A DNA stretch of 64,000 nt from contig NZ_FTOV01000009.1 of assembly GCF_900156825.1 (NCBI RefSeq), positions 62,001 through 126,000 of the forward strand, in the 5' to 3' direction. Position 1 is the stretch's first letter. Each line of letters begins with the position of its first letter. The notes below the pieces were generated by a model. It saw only the letters and a list, made by a program, of their open reading frames with translations, searched no databases and was not told the DNA's origin. The translations under genes were made by a program, and so were the position numbers. The stretch is from Chryseobacterium gambrini. GTDB lineage: Bacteria; Bacteroidota; Bacteroidia; Flavobacteriales; Weeksellaceae. Positions 50,352 to 58,762 of the stretch are shown piece after piece.

Positions 50352-51710
50352 TTATACCGTCATTCCGATGTCGATTCCTTTAATTTTACGGTAAAGATCT
50401 GTTGCATAATTATCCGTCATTCCGGAGACAAAATCAATTACGCCCAAAACTTTCTGGTAATCGGTTCCATCGTCGTATACAAACTGTTTAGGTAATAGTT
50501 TTAACGCTTTTTTGTCGTAAGATTTTCTTTCATCATGTGATTTTAGAATGGAGGGAATAAAATGATCCAGCAATTCGTACATTACATTATAACCTGCATT
50601 TTCAATTTCCACCACCGCTTTATGATTGTAAATTTTCTCTATCGAGAAAGATTCAATATCCTGCAAAGCTTTATTTTCGTACTTATAAATATCCAGAAGA
50701 CCTTTTTCTAAATTTCCTTCCAGAATGGTATTAAAGTTATTTTTATAAAGCTCAATCGATTTGTTGATTAATGCATTGATTACTTTGGCTCTTAAATAAG
50801 AAATCTGTTCGTTTTCATTTCCTATGGAATCCAGCTTGTCTTTTACCCGTTTTATATCGTCTGTTTCAGATTTTACCAGTTCAAAGAACAGGTTTTTGCA
50901 GTCCGCGGTAGAAACGATTCCCAATCGGTGCGCATCTTCCATGTCGATAATATTGTAACAGATATCATCCGCAGCTTCAACCAGCCAGACAAAAGGATGT
51001 CTTTTAAAAATATAAGGTTCTTCGCTTTCTGAAATTAAATTCGTGCCTTTTGCAATTTCAAGAAAAATATCTTTTTCGTTTTGAAAGAATCCGAACTTTT
51101 TACGGTGAATGATCCTTTTCTTTTTAGCTATGGCTTCACACGGATATTTGGCGATACTTGCCAAAGTAGAAAACGTAAGCTGAATTCCTCCTGCATCTTT
51201 TCCCTGCTGTTGTTGCGCCAGAACTCTTATTGCATTCGCATTTCCCTCAAAATTCACCAGATCCGCCCATTCTTTTTCGTTGAATTTGGGTTTTAAATCA
51301 GATTCATTTCTTTCAAAATAACTCGCAATCGCATCTTCTCCGGAATGTCCGAAAGCGGGGTTTCCGACATCGTGACAGAGACAAGCCGCCGCAATAACGT
51401 TGCCTAAATTGTGAAGGTAAAAGTTTTTGGAATCTTCAGTAAGATCATTTTTAAATTCGTCATGAATAAACTCACCCATTACACTTCCCAGACTTCTTCC
51501 GACAGAAGAAACTTCCAGCGAATGCGTTAAACGGTTGTGTACAAAAACACTTCCCGGAAGCGGAAAAACCTGCGTTTTATTCTGCAGTCTGCGGAAAGCC
51601 GAAGAGAAAATAATTCTGTCAAAATCCCTCTGAAAATCCGTTCTTGAAGCCTTTGTCTGTGGATTGTTTCCGGTACGCTGATTCGTGAAAATCTGGTTTA
51701 AGTTCATCAT
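50352..51710 (-). CDS. dgt: Deoxyguanosinetriphosphate triphosphohydrolase (dGTPase)
   Basis: A 452-residue HD-domain enzyme that cleaves dNTPs, chiefly dGTP, to the nucleoside and triphosphate, thus limiting nucleotide pools. The N-terminus SRTDFQRDFDRIIFSSAFRR and LQNKTQVFPLPGSVFVHNR are family hallmarks. HD ligands: RLTHSLEVSSVGRSLG, CLCHDVGNPAFGHSGEDAI (the His-Asp pair) and EAADDICYNIIDMEDAHRL (late Asp). Two ATGs overlap at the start (51710 or 51707). Monocistronic. Confidence 0.93.
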   Translation of the reverse strand: MMNLNQIFTNQRTGNNPQTKASRTDFQRDFDRIIFSSAFRRLQNKTQVFPLPGSVFVHNRLTHSLEVSSVGRSLGSVMGEFIHDEFKNDLTEDSKNFYLHNLGNVIAAACLCHDVGNPAFGHSGEDAIASYFERNESDLKPKFNEKEWADLVNFEGNANAIRVLAQQQQGKDAGGIQLTFSTLASIAKYPCEAIAKKKRIIHRKKFGFFQNEKDIFLEIAKGTNLISESEEPYIFKRHPFVWLVEAADDICYNIIDMEDAHRLGIVSTADCKNLFFELVKSETDDIKRVKDKLDSIGNENEQISYLRAKVINALINKSIELYKNNFNTILEGNLEKGLLDIYKYENKALQDIESFSIEKIYNHKAVVEIENAGYNVMYELLDHFIPSILKSHDERKSYDKKALKLLPKQFVYDDGTDYQKVLGVIDFVSGMTDNYATDLYRKIKGIDIGMTV

Positions 51711-51869
51711 TTTTCAAAATTACTTCAAATTTTATTTTTTACGAACTAATCGGAAGAATTTTTCTGAAAAATATCGTGTTTCCCGCTTTTGTTTTTCCGT
51801 AAAATACCTGTGACATTTTGCAGATTTTCATCGTAATTTTAGGATCATTAACTCCAAAAAACTGAAATC

Positions 51870-52415
51870 ATGTCCGAATTTTTTAAACAAATCCTTGGAA
51901 GCACGATTGTTACAGGATTTTTCACCGCAGTAATTGCTTATTTCTTTCACAAAAGAACAGAAAAATACAATTCGGTTTTGAAAAGGGAATTTGAAGCGTT
52001 ATCAAAAAAAGATACGGCTTATTTTGAATGGCGGAAAAATACAGTAGAATTGTTAGGACAGGTTTACATTCATCTGAACCGTTTAAAGCTTGCTTTTCAG
52101 AACAAATATTCTAAAATACAGGAATATGACAGATTTTATGAAGATGAAATTATTTTAAAATCCAATCAGCACATCAGAGATCTACTCATCAATAACGGTC
52201 ATTCTTTACCTCCTGAATTACTGGACGAAGCCACAAAACTGATCGAACATTTCGATGTGTGGTTAACGAAATACAATCAAACAAGAATTTTGGATAAAGA
52301 TTTTAATTCAAAACAAATTTACGTAGGACCGGATGGTTTCCGCTTTCCTGAAAATGCCGAAAGACTGTTCAAAGAAAAATATGTTGAAATGTTTAATGAA
52401 TTGCATCGGGCTTAA
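51870..52415 (+). CDS. Uncharacterised protein with N-terminal membrane helix
   Basis: A 181-residue protein. Residues ~8-26 (ILGSTIVTGFFTAVIAYFFH) form one membrane helix; the remainder is helical and charged (WRKNTVELLGQVYIHLNRLK, LLDEATKLIEHFDVWLTKYN), cytosolic or periplasmic by topology. Similar small anchored helical proteins are common, but I cannot name a family. The next gene, fpg/nei-like, is on the same strand 50 bases on. Confidence 0.7.
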   Translation: MSEFFKQILGSTIVTGFFTAVIAYFFHKRTEKYNSVLKREFEALSKKDTAYFEWRKNTVELLGQVYIHLNRLKLAFQNKYSKIQEYDRFYEDEIILKSNQHIRDLLINNGHSLPPELLDEATKLIEHFDVWLTKYNQTRILDKDFNSKQIYVGPDGFRFPENAERLFKEKYVEMFNELHRA

Positions 52416-52465
52416 TTTTTTTCATGGCAAAATAATTGTTGTGTACATTTTATAATTCATATGCT

Positions 52466-53200
52466 ATGCCCGAAGGTCCACCGATTGTTCTGATGAAAGA
52501 AGATCTGCAGAAATTTGCAGGCGAAAAAGTAATGGAGGTAAAAGGAAATTCGATTACTGAAACTACAGGAATTAAACACCATTTTTTACGCGAAATAAAA
52601 ACCTTCGGAAAGCAGACGTTTTTAATTTTTGATAAAGCCAATATCCGGATTCATTTGCTGATGTTTGGTTCTTACAGCTTATTTGAAAGAAAAGATCAGG
52701 CGCAGAATCTTCGTCTGGGCTTAACGTTTAAGAACGGCGGGATGTATTTCTATACCTGCAATGTAAAAACGGTAAAAGACAAATTCCTAAAAGATATCGA
52801 TTGGGAAGCTGATGTAATGAGTGATCTGTGGAATCCCGAAAAGGCAGAAGAAAGGATGAAAGCAAATCCTGAAATGATGGTTTGTGATGCTTTGATGGAT
52901 CAGGATATTTTCGCGGGAGTGGGGAATATTATTAAAAATGAGGCTTTGTTCAGAATTGGAGTTCATCCTGAAACGCTTATTAGAAATTTACCTTCAAAAA
53001 AATTAAAGGAATTGATCGCAGAAGCCAGAAATTACAGTTTCGATTTCAAGAAATGGAAAAAAGCGAATGCTCTGAGAAAACATTTTGAAGTATATCATCA
53101 GGAAAAGTGCCTGAAATGCGGTCTGGAAATTGTGAAAAAAGAAACCGGAAAAGGGAAAAGGACGAGTTTTTTCTGTGAAAAAGATCAGAAATTGTATTAG
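52466..53200 (+). CDS. Fpg/Nei-family DNA glycosylase (endonuclease VIII-like)
   Basis: About 244 residues from the ATG at 52466, which places the catalytic Pro2-Glu3 correctly (MPEGPPIVLMKEDL); an earlier in-frame start would bury it. The enzyme removes oxidised bases and nicks the DNA. The helix-two-turn-helix motif is in QDIFAGVGNIIKNEALFR. The C-terminal zinc finger begins CLKCGLEI and ends SFFCEKDQKLY: the fourth ligand position, usually Cys, is Asp, so metal binding may be changed. Confidence 0.88.
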   Translation: MPEGPPIVLMKEDLQKFAGEKVMEVKGNSITETTGIKHHFLREIKTFGKQTFLIFDKANIRIHLLMFGSYSLFERKDQAQNLRLGLTFKNGGMYFYTCNVKTVKDKFLKDIDWEADVMSDLWNPEKAEERMKANPEMMVCDALMDQDIFAGVGNIIKNEALFRIGVHPETLIRNLPSKKLKELIAEARNYSFDFKKWKKANALRKHFEVYHQEKCLKCGLEIVKKETGKGKRTSFFCEKDQKLY

Positions 53201-53215
53201 AAAAATTAATCAGCC

Positions 53216-53395
53216 ATGAAACTCACGTATATTTTAATTCCTCTTGTGTTGTTTTCCTGTAAACAGTATGAAATTGACAGAAACTGTTTTGAAAGCGAAA
53301 ATAAAAAAGAATCTCAATACGAAGAATTTGAGTTGGATCAGCCTGAAACCATTAAAAAAGACACAGACAATCGTAATTTGATTTATCGATCTTAG
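53216..53395 (+). CDS. Very short putative lipoprotein (59 residues)
   Basis: A 59-residue frame starting MKLTYILIPLVLFSCKQYEI, with a lipobox LFSC (Cys15), followed by a charged mature part of 45 residues (NKKESQYEEFELDQPETIKK). The start is 16 bases after the Fpg/Nei stop. The good signal peptide and in-frame acidic body suggest a real lipoprotein, or the remnant of a longer one, since nothing conserved follows. Confidence 0.5.
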   Translation: MKLTYILIPLVLFSCKQYEIDRNCFESENKKESQYEEFELDQPETIKKDTDNRNLIYRS

Positions 53396-53909
53396 TTTGA
53401 TCCTAATTCTCTTTATAATTGAGTGAGTTTATATATTTCACTTTTATCATTTTCCTATATCATCCGGAAAAAATTGTAGGAAATAACTATTCTTCTTCAA
53501 AAATTTCTAATATGTTGATAGAAAATCAGGAAAAACGCTATCATTTTTCGTCCTGAAAAAAACTGCTATTTCGTTTATTCTAAAAAATTTTATTCAAAAA
53601 AAATACTCGAAAATGTGCCTTTTAGAGTTTCTATGCTAACATTTCTTAATATTGCGGAGGTTAAATATCAAAAACAAGTGAGATATTATTGTCCCCGAAA
53701 ATGTTATTATGTATTGCATTTTTTCTTTTTTGGATTATCAACTTTTAAATACAAGCTGTGAAATAATTAACAGATCAATAAATTTTTACACATAAATCAA
53801 AAAAAGCCGTATTATTTTTTCATTTTTACATTAATTATTTGTAAACTATTTTTATCATGATCTTAAACAAAAACCGCTTAAAACACTGATATACATCATG
53901 ATTATTTAT
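53396..53909. other. Gene-free AT-rich gap
   Basis: About 510 bases with many stops in all frames. A 6-bp inverted repeat TCAGGA / TCCTGA at about 53527-53557 is the only structure noted. No gene, RNA or repeat family seen elsewhere in the window is recognised. Confidence 0.4.
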
Positions 53910-53940
53910 TTTGGAACCTTGTTTGAAAGTCGTAATATTG
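53910..53940 (+). promoter_or_regulatory. Bacteroidota-type promoter before the microprotein
   Basis: TTTG at 53910-53913, 19 bases, TAATATTG at 53933-53940 (one mismatch to TAnnTTTG). Transcription would start near 53947, 43 bases before the microprotein ATG. Confidence 0.5.
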
Positions 53941-53989
53941 CAAATGTAAAATTGATAATAAATAGTCAAATAATTAAAAATTAAACAAA

Positions 53990-54070
53990 ATGATCACTTA
54001 CATCGGAATTGCAACATGTTTAGTAGTATTCGCCTCTTATTTTGCAGCAGCAAGAAGAGAAAGAAACTAA
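53990..54070 (+). CDS. 26-residue membrane microprotein
   Basis: ATG at 53990 to TAA at 54068-54070 encodes MITYIGIATCLVVFASYFAA followed by ARRERN: one hydrophobic helix of about 18 residues ending in a positive tail, the pattern of single-pass small membrane proteins. A promoter lies at the right distance upstream, and a possible structured RNA and a terminator follow, so it is probably expressed from its own short transcript. Far below gene-finder size, and no homologue is known to me. Confidence 0.5.
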   Translation: MITYIGIATCLVVFASYFAAARRERN

Positions 54071-54132
54071 TTTAGAAAGTTCTGATCTGGAGAAATTCAG
54101 TTCCTGAACAAAAAGACGAAATTATATTGTTA

Positions 54133-54200
54133 TATGTTTTCAATCTGCAAAGATTGACTGCTCTTTTACTCAGCGTGAGTAAAAGGGCACAAAAAACATA
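54133..54200 (+). ncRNA. Candidate structured RNA with three-way junction
   Basis: P1 TATGTTTT / AAAACATA (54133-54140 with 54193-54200). P2 CAATCT-GCAA-AGATTG (54141-54156), a perfect hairpin with a GNRA loop. P3 TGCTCTTTTACTCA-GCG- with TGAGTAAAAGGGCA (54159-54189): 14 bp with one G-U pair. The helices nest without overlap and the region is intergenic. The transcript may end at the terminator at 54246-54285. It may be a trans-acting RNA or the 3' part of the microprotein mRNA; I cannot match a known family. Confidence 0.45.
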
Positions 54201-54245
54201 GCGCAAGATTTTACACTAAGGAAGACAAATTTTAATTTTTATAAT

Positions 54246-54285
54246 AGCCGATAGAAAGTCGAACATTCATTTGTTCGGCTTTTTT
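54246..54285 (+). terminator. Terminator before the AAA ATPase gene
   Basis: AGCCG / CGGCT outer arms (54246-54250, 54276-54280), with AACA / TGTT nearer the loop, then six T. It separates the microprotein/RNA transcript from the next gene. Confidence 0.65.
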
Positions 54286-54298
54286 GTTGGATAACCTT

Positions 54299-54306
54299 TA
54301 TCTTTG
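54299..54306 (+). promoter_or_regulatory. -7 box of the AAA ATPase gene
   Basis: TATCTTTG matches TAnnTTTG, 17 bases before the ATG and right after the upstream terminator, so the gene has its own start. No good -33 box is seen at 19-21 bases. Confidence 0.45.
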
Positions 54307-54323
54307 CATATAATTTCAGCAAA

Positions 54324-55040
54324 ATGAATCTGTACAATCTTATTATTCAAGACAAAGAAGAAGTTAGCCTTAATGATGTGTTCCTTGATCCCCAAAATAA
54401 AGAACTGCTTGTACAGCTTATTAAAGAAAATACATTTTCCAAAGAGCTTCTGGAATATGGACTTCCGGTAAACAACAAAATTCTTCTTCAGGGAAGTTCC
54501 GGCTGCGGAAAAACAATGACCGCAAAAGCCATTGCCAATGCTTTGGGAAAAAGCATCATCATCCTCAATTTAAGCAATATTGTTTCCTCCAGAATCGGGG
54601 AAACTTCCCAGAATATTAAAATGATCTTCGACAAAGCAGCGAGGGAAAGATCCGTCCTGTTCCTAGATGAGCTCGACCAGATAGGAAAAGCAAGAGGGAG
54701 CGACGATAAAGATGTGGGCGAAATGAGACGTCTCGTAAATACTCTTATTCAGTTGATTGATTATTTTCCGGAAAACGCCCTGCTTTTGTGTGCGACAAAC
54801 CATCCTGAAATTATCGACACGGCTTTATTAAGACGTTTTCAGCTTAGAATAGATTATGAACTGCCTTCAAAACAATTTTTAGATGATTTTTATGACGATT
54901 TACTCATGAAGTTTCCGGCAGATTTAAGAAATATAGACAGGAAATATGATGTTTCTTTTGCTGAGGCGAAAGATCATGCTTTTACTGTGGTGAAAGGGAA
55001 TTTGATTAAATCATTGGAAGCTAAAGCGGAAAAGATATAG
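54324..55040 (+). CDS. AAA-family ATPase (single domain)
   Basis: A 238-residue ATPase. Walker A ILLQGSSGCGKTMTAKAIA, Walker B RSVLFLDELDQIGKA, sensor region ALLLCATNHPEIID and arginine finger-type TALLRRFQLRIDY. It resembles the ATPase core of FtsH/Cdc48-like proteins but lacks any protease or N-domain, so it probably works with an unidentified partner; the N-terminal 40 residues may be the adaptor part. The downstream lipoprotein gene starts 8 bases after its stop. Confidence 0.9.
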   Translation: MNLYNLIIQDKEEVSLNDVFLDPQNKELLVQLIKENTFSKELLEYGLPVNNKILLQGSSGCGKTMTAKAIANALGKSIIILNLSNIVSSRIGETSQNIKMIFDKAARERSVLFLDELDQIGKARGSDDKDVGEMRRLVNTLIQLIDYFPENALLLCATNHPEIIDTALLRRFQLRIDYELPSKQFLDDFYDDLLMKFPADLRNIDRKYDVSFAEAKDHAFTVVKGNLIKSLEAKAEKI

Positions 55041-55048
55041 TGTGCTAA

Positions 55049-55417
55049 ATGAAATCAGGATTTTTTTCAGTTTTTCTGATGTTTTTGCTTTCGTGCTCTG
55101 AAAAATATAGTGGAGAAATTACTTTTAAAAACTGTAAAGTCAACTATCCTTTACATGATGAGGAAAAAGAAAGAAAAATTAATGATGAAGCTGTTACAAA
55201 TCAATGGGAGTATGAGTCTGCTTTGCGCGAATTAGCACTTTGTTTGTGTGATGAATACGATCGGAAACCTACTAAGGAAATCAGAGATAAGATTATTGAA
55301 ATCTACAAGTATAAATTCGAATTTTATAACAGAAATGATTCTTTTGAGAAAATAAATTTTGATTCTATTTTAATGAATAGGAAAAGAATTTTTGATCCGG
55401 CAATGATCATTGATTAA
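55049..55417 (+). CDS. Putative lipoprotein, uncharacterised
   Basis: A 122-residue lipoprotein (MKSGFFSVFLMFLLSC; Cys16). The mature part is helical and charged (NQWEYESALRELALCLCDEY). No recognised family. The gene follows the ATPase gene by 8 bases, so co-transcription is likely although the ATPase should be cytosolic. Confidence 0.7.
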   Translation: MKSGFFSVFLMFLLSCSEKYSGEITFKNCKVNYPLHDEEKERKINDEAVTNQWEYESALRELALCLCDEYDRKPTKEIRDKIIEIYKYKFEFYNRNDSFEKINFDSILMNRKRIFDPAMIID

Positions 55418-55477
55418 TAAGATATTGTTTTATATTTGGAAATTATAAATTTAAATTTCAAATAAAACTTTAACCTT

Positions 55478-56194
55478 ATGAAAACCAAAAGCCTGTTTGT
55501 CGCTTTATCTCTATTTACGTTCAGCTCTGTATTTTCTCAAAAAATCTTTAATGCTATTGAAAGTCAGGACATCGAAAAGGTAACAAAATTATTGGAGAAA
55601 GGAGAAAATATAAACCAAAAATCAAAAGAAGATGGTTTAACGCCTTTATATTCTGCAGTAGGAACAGGAAACATAAAACTGGTTGAACTTTTAATAAAAA
55701 AAGGCGCCGATGTTAATACGCCTTTAGAAAGCACCGCAACTCCGCTGAATTTTGCTTCTCAGGAAGGATTTGTAAAGATTGTAGAATTACTTCTCAGCAA
55801 TAAAGCAAATCCAAATTTCCAGGATGTTAACGGGTGGACTGCATTACGTTTTGCCACAAGAAATAACAGATTTGAGGTGGTAAAACTTCTAGTCGAAAAT
55901 AAAGCTATGGTAGACTCCAGAGCAAAAGATCTTGCAACACCTTTCGCAAGCGCAATCAGTAAAGGCTATTTAAATATCGCGGAATATCTTATAAAAAACG
56001 GCGCTGATATTAATAATATCGATGCTGATCATGAAACCCCAATTATGTACTGTGCTCAGGGTGAAAATTTGGAAACGGTAAAATTTCTGCTTCAATATAA
56101 GCCTGATTTAACAATTAAAAATAAGGACGGCAAAACAGCTTTGGATATGGCAAAAGAGAAAAATAACACAGAAATTGTAAAGCTTCTACAGTAA
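55478..56194 (+). CDS. Exported ankyrin-repeat protein
   Basis: A 238-residue protein with signal peptide MKTKSLFVALSLFTFSSVFS. Residues ~45-235 hold about six ankyrin repeats: GLTPLYSAVGTGNIKLVELL, ATPLNFASQEGFVKIVELLL, GWTALRFATRNNRFEVVKLL and similar. Ankyrins bind proteins. In Gram-negative bacteria exported ankyrin proteins are often immunity or catalase-protecting factors; no toxin gene is adjacent. A TPR lipoprotein gene follows 15 bases later. Confidence 0.9.
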   Translation: MKTKSLFVALSLFTFSSVFSQKIFNAIESQDIEKVTKLLEKGENINQKSKEDGLTPLYSAVGTGNIKLVELLIKKGADVNTPLESTATPLNFASQEGFVKIVELLLSNKANPNFQDVNGWTALRFATRNNRFEVVKLLVENKAMVDSRAKDLATPFASAISKGYLNIAEYLIKNGADINNIDADHETPIMYCAQGENLETVKFLLQYKPDLTIKNKDGKTALDMAKEKNNTEIVKLLQ

Positions 56195-56209
56195 AAAATA
56201 ATATAAATA

Positions 56210-57034
56210 TTGAGAAAAACAATCCTTATTTTCGGGTATGTTCTTTTAATTTTCAATTCCTGCCAAAATAAATCAGAGGAAGCAAAATCTGCGACAAATG
56301 ATATTGTTTTTAAAGATAAAGCAGGTCACATGATTACGAAAAGCGAATTAAAAAATACAACAGGAAAAATAGATTATGAAATTATGGATAATAAAAATAT
56401 TGATCCAACAGCAAGAAAACTGCATACAGAAGCTAGAGAACTCGGGCAGTCAGGAAAGTATGATCTTGCCATTGCGAAACTTGAAGAAGCCATAAAAATT
56501 CAACCCGACTGGTCATATCCTATCTATGATCTTGCTTTTACATATCTTTTAAAAGGAGATTTCGATAATGCTTTAAAATTTTATAAAAAAACTGATGATC
56601 TTTCACCCAAAGGATTTTTCACTACAAAAATAGCTTTATACACTCTTCAGGGTGAACAATCGGGAAAATTTCCTAAAGGTCTCTATTTAGCTTATCTGCA
56701 AATAGAATGGACGGATGATAAGGAACAGAAATTAGAAATTACCAAAACCCTGACCGAAAAAGTTCCTGATTTTGCTCCTGCATGGAAAGAGCTTGCGAAT
56801 CTTGTGGATAACAAAGCAGAAAAATTTAACGCTATTGAACAAGGTCTGTTAAAAAATCCTGATGCAGATACCAAAGGAATTCTGGAAATAAATAAAGCAA
56901 TTTTACTAGACCAAAATGGAAAGAAGGAAGAAGCCAAAAACCTTCTAGGACATCTGATTTTTTCATCTGATGCTACCACAGCCAATATTGAGCTTGCAAA
57001 ATTCACTCTAAACTCAATAACTGAAAAAAAATAG
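56210..57034 (+). CDS. TPR-containing lipoprotein
   Basis: A 274-residue lipoprotein. No ATG fits; the TTG at 56210 gives MRKTILIFGYVLLIFNSC (lipobox NSC), whereas the first ATG would cut off the signal, so TTG is the likely start. Residues ~60-130 contain two TPRs (GKYDLAIAKLEEAIKIQPDW; YLLKGDFDNALKFYKKTDDL), and further helical repeats follow. Expected on the periplasmic side. In a gene run with ankyrin and SMI1-like genes. Confidence 0.82.
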   Translation: MRKTILIFGYVLLIFNSCQNKSEEAKSATNDIVFKDKAGHMITKSELKNTTGKIDYEIMDNKNIDPTARKLHTEARELGQSGKYDLAIAKLEEAIKIQPDWSYPIYDLAFTYLLKGDFDNALKFYKKTDDLSPKGFFTTKIALYTLQGEQSGKFPKGLYLAYLQIEWTDDKEQKLEITKTLTEKVPDFAPAWKELANLVDNKAEKFNAIEQGLLKNPDADTKGILEINKAILLDQNGKKEEAKNLLGHLIFSSDATTANIELAKFTLNSITEKK

Positions 57035-57038
57035 CGAA

Positions 57039-57926
57039 ATGGAATTAAAATTGATCAGAAAAGAAATCGAAGGAAGACAGATTGAAGTATATACAGAATC
57101 GAAAAAATTTATCCTTGCCGGTAAAAAAGGGGATGTTAAAAATATGCTTGAGAATTCTGGAGCCGTAGTGAAAAAATTTAATAAAGAACAGGATGTTTAT
57201 TTGTTGATCGGTCGCGATTTCTTTGTTTCCGGTAATTACAGTTACATCAACCGCAACTATCTTTTTGAAGATGAACTGCTGGAAAATCACTTACACCTCA
57301 GCTTTTTCCCAAATCTTAAAAGAGATTTCTACAATATGATCCGAAGTCTGCTTCAGCGTGAAGATCTTTACATCCACTATTTTTCGATCGGAAAACCTCT
57401 AAGCAATGAGGATTTTGAAAAATATGAGAAAAAATTAAAACGGAAAATTCCTTCGGCTGTCAAAGAGTTTTACAGCCTATTCGGTCATATTCAAATTTTA
57501 TGGGATTATAAGGAACCTTACGTGGACAGAAGAGTAAGAGCGGGTAAAGCTTGGAATTTGGATGCTTATGATAATCATATAGGATCCATTCAGATACTGC
57601 CTTTAAAAACGGTTTTATTTGATAAATGGGAAGAGCATTTCGACGTTGATGATGACCTGAAAATATTTGATTTTTATTCGGAGTACAATATGATTGCTTT
57701 AGATCTTAATTCTGATGACGATCCAACTGTGTATAAAGGAGATAACTATGGCAATTCTTTTACAGACCATTCTACAATGAGCTTTACTGATTATGTTTCT
57801 TTAACGTTAAATCTCCACGGCTTGAGAGAAAGAGGAGGTTATTTTGTACATTTTTCCAGCAATAATAATTCAAAGACCAAATTAGGAGATGCGATTAAAA
57901 AATCATGTGAAATACCTTCACGATAA
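57039..57926 (+). CDS. SMI1/KNR4 (SUKH)-like protein
   Basis: A 295-residue cytoplasmic protein. Residues ~120-150 (LSNEDFEKYEKKLKRKIPSA, VKEFYSLFGHIQILW) are the helix-and-strand start of the SMI1/KNR4 fold, used widely as immunity proteins against polymorphic toxins; IQILPLKTVLF and STMSFTDYVSLTLNLHG complete it. The N-terminal 110 residues are a separate, unrecognised domain. It follows the TPR lipoprotein by 4 bases. No toxin gene is seen nearby, so an immunity role is inferred. Confidence 0.82.
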   Translation: MELKLIRKEIEGRQIEVYTESKKFILAGKKGDVKNMLENSGAVVKKFNKEQDVYLLIGRDFFVSGNYSYINRNYLFEDELLENHLHLSFFPNLKRDFYNMIRSLLQREDLYIHYFSIGKPLSNEDFEKYEKKLKRKIPSAVKEFYSLFGHIQILWDYKEPYVDRRVRAGKAWNLDAYDNHIGSIQILPLKTVLFDKWEEHFDVDDDLKIFDFYSEYNMIALDLNSDDDPTVYKGDNYGNSFTDHSTMSFTDYVSLTLNLHGLRERGGYFVHFSSNNNSKTKLGDAIKKSCEIPSR

Positions 57927-58024
57927 ATTGAAAATCTTAGAATTATATAAAAATTTTCATTAAATAATAGCTTAAATTAAACATTTTTAATACTTTAGGG
58001 CTCTAAATTTAAAACTAATATACC

Positions 58025-58597
58025 ATGGCAATCAATTTTGCATCAGAAGAAGAGAAAAACGGTTTCTGGGAACTTTCCAATACCATTCAGGCAGGAAACT
58101 ATGAAGAAGCTTTAAACCTTTCTAAAAATTTACTCGAAAGATTTCCCGACAATAAAGCCATCTACCATAACCAGATCGGCGCAATGATTTATCTTTCCAA
58201 GAATGATTACTGGGGCGCAACATCGCACTATACCAAAGCTTTAGAATATGGTTTTGATGCGGAAGCCTGTGAAGAAAATATCTGGGAATCGGCTGTAGAT
58301 TCTTATAAATTTCTTATCGACAGTGAAGAAGGTTTCTGCTCACTGATGATTAAAGACACGCACGAATTTATTGCCGCTAATGATTTAATTAAAAAATACG
58401 AAAATCTTTTCCCGAATGGAAAATATGCAGATGAAGCTAAAGAACTCAATTACGTTTTCAGCTTATCAGAAGAACTGCTGGAAAGAAATAACTACAATTC
58501 TTCGGCATTGCAGCAAAACTATTCGGAAAACTATCCGGATGGAAAACACCGCGAAGTGGTGACGGCTTTGTGTGAAATTATTGATAACAATTCTTAG
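58025..58597 (+). CDS. Short TPR-like protein, uncharacterised
   Basis: A 190-residue soluble protein. Residues ~20-85 form two helical repeats (GNYEEALNLSKNLLERFPDN; KNDYWGATSHYTKALEYGFD). The second half is helical and acidic (FIAANDLIKKYENLFPNG). It is separated from its neighbours by 98 and 165 bases. No signal peptide. Confidence 0.75.
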   Translation: MAINFASEEEKNGFWELSNTIQAGNYEEALNLSKNLLERFPDNKAIYHNQIGAMIYLSKNDYWGATSHYTKALEYGFDAEACEENIWESAVDSYKFLIDSEEGFCSLMIKDTHEFIAANDLIKKYENLFPNGKYADEAKELNYVFSLSEELLERNNYNSSALQQNYSENYPDGKHREVVTALCEIIDNNS

Positions 58598-58762
58598 AAT
58601 TAATTTTGAAAATATATTTCGTTATTGACTGTCATAGAAAAACTATTATAAAGTCAAAAAAAATTTCCAGCAGTTTTGGTTTGCGGGATATATTCTAAAC
58701 AAACCAAAAGTATTATAACAGAGCAGACAACAGATATGTGATTCATTATCAGAAAGAAAAAA

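Noticed and set aside
54133..54306. Riboswitch controlling the AAA ATPase gene
   Set aside because: A terminator and then a separate -7 box lie between the structured RNA and the gene, and no known aptamer core is recognised.
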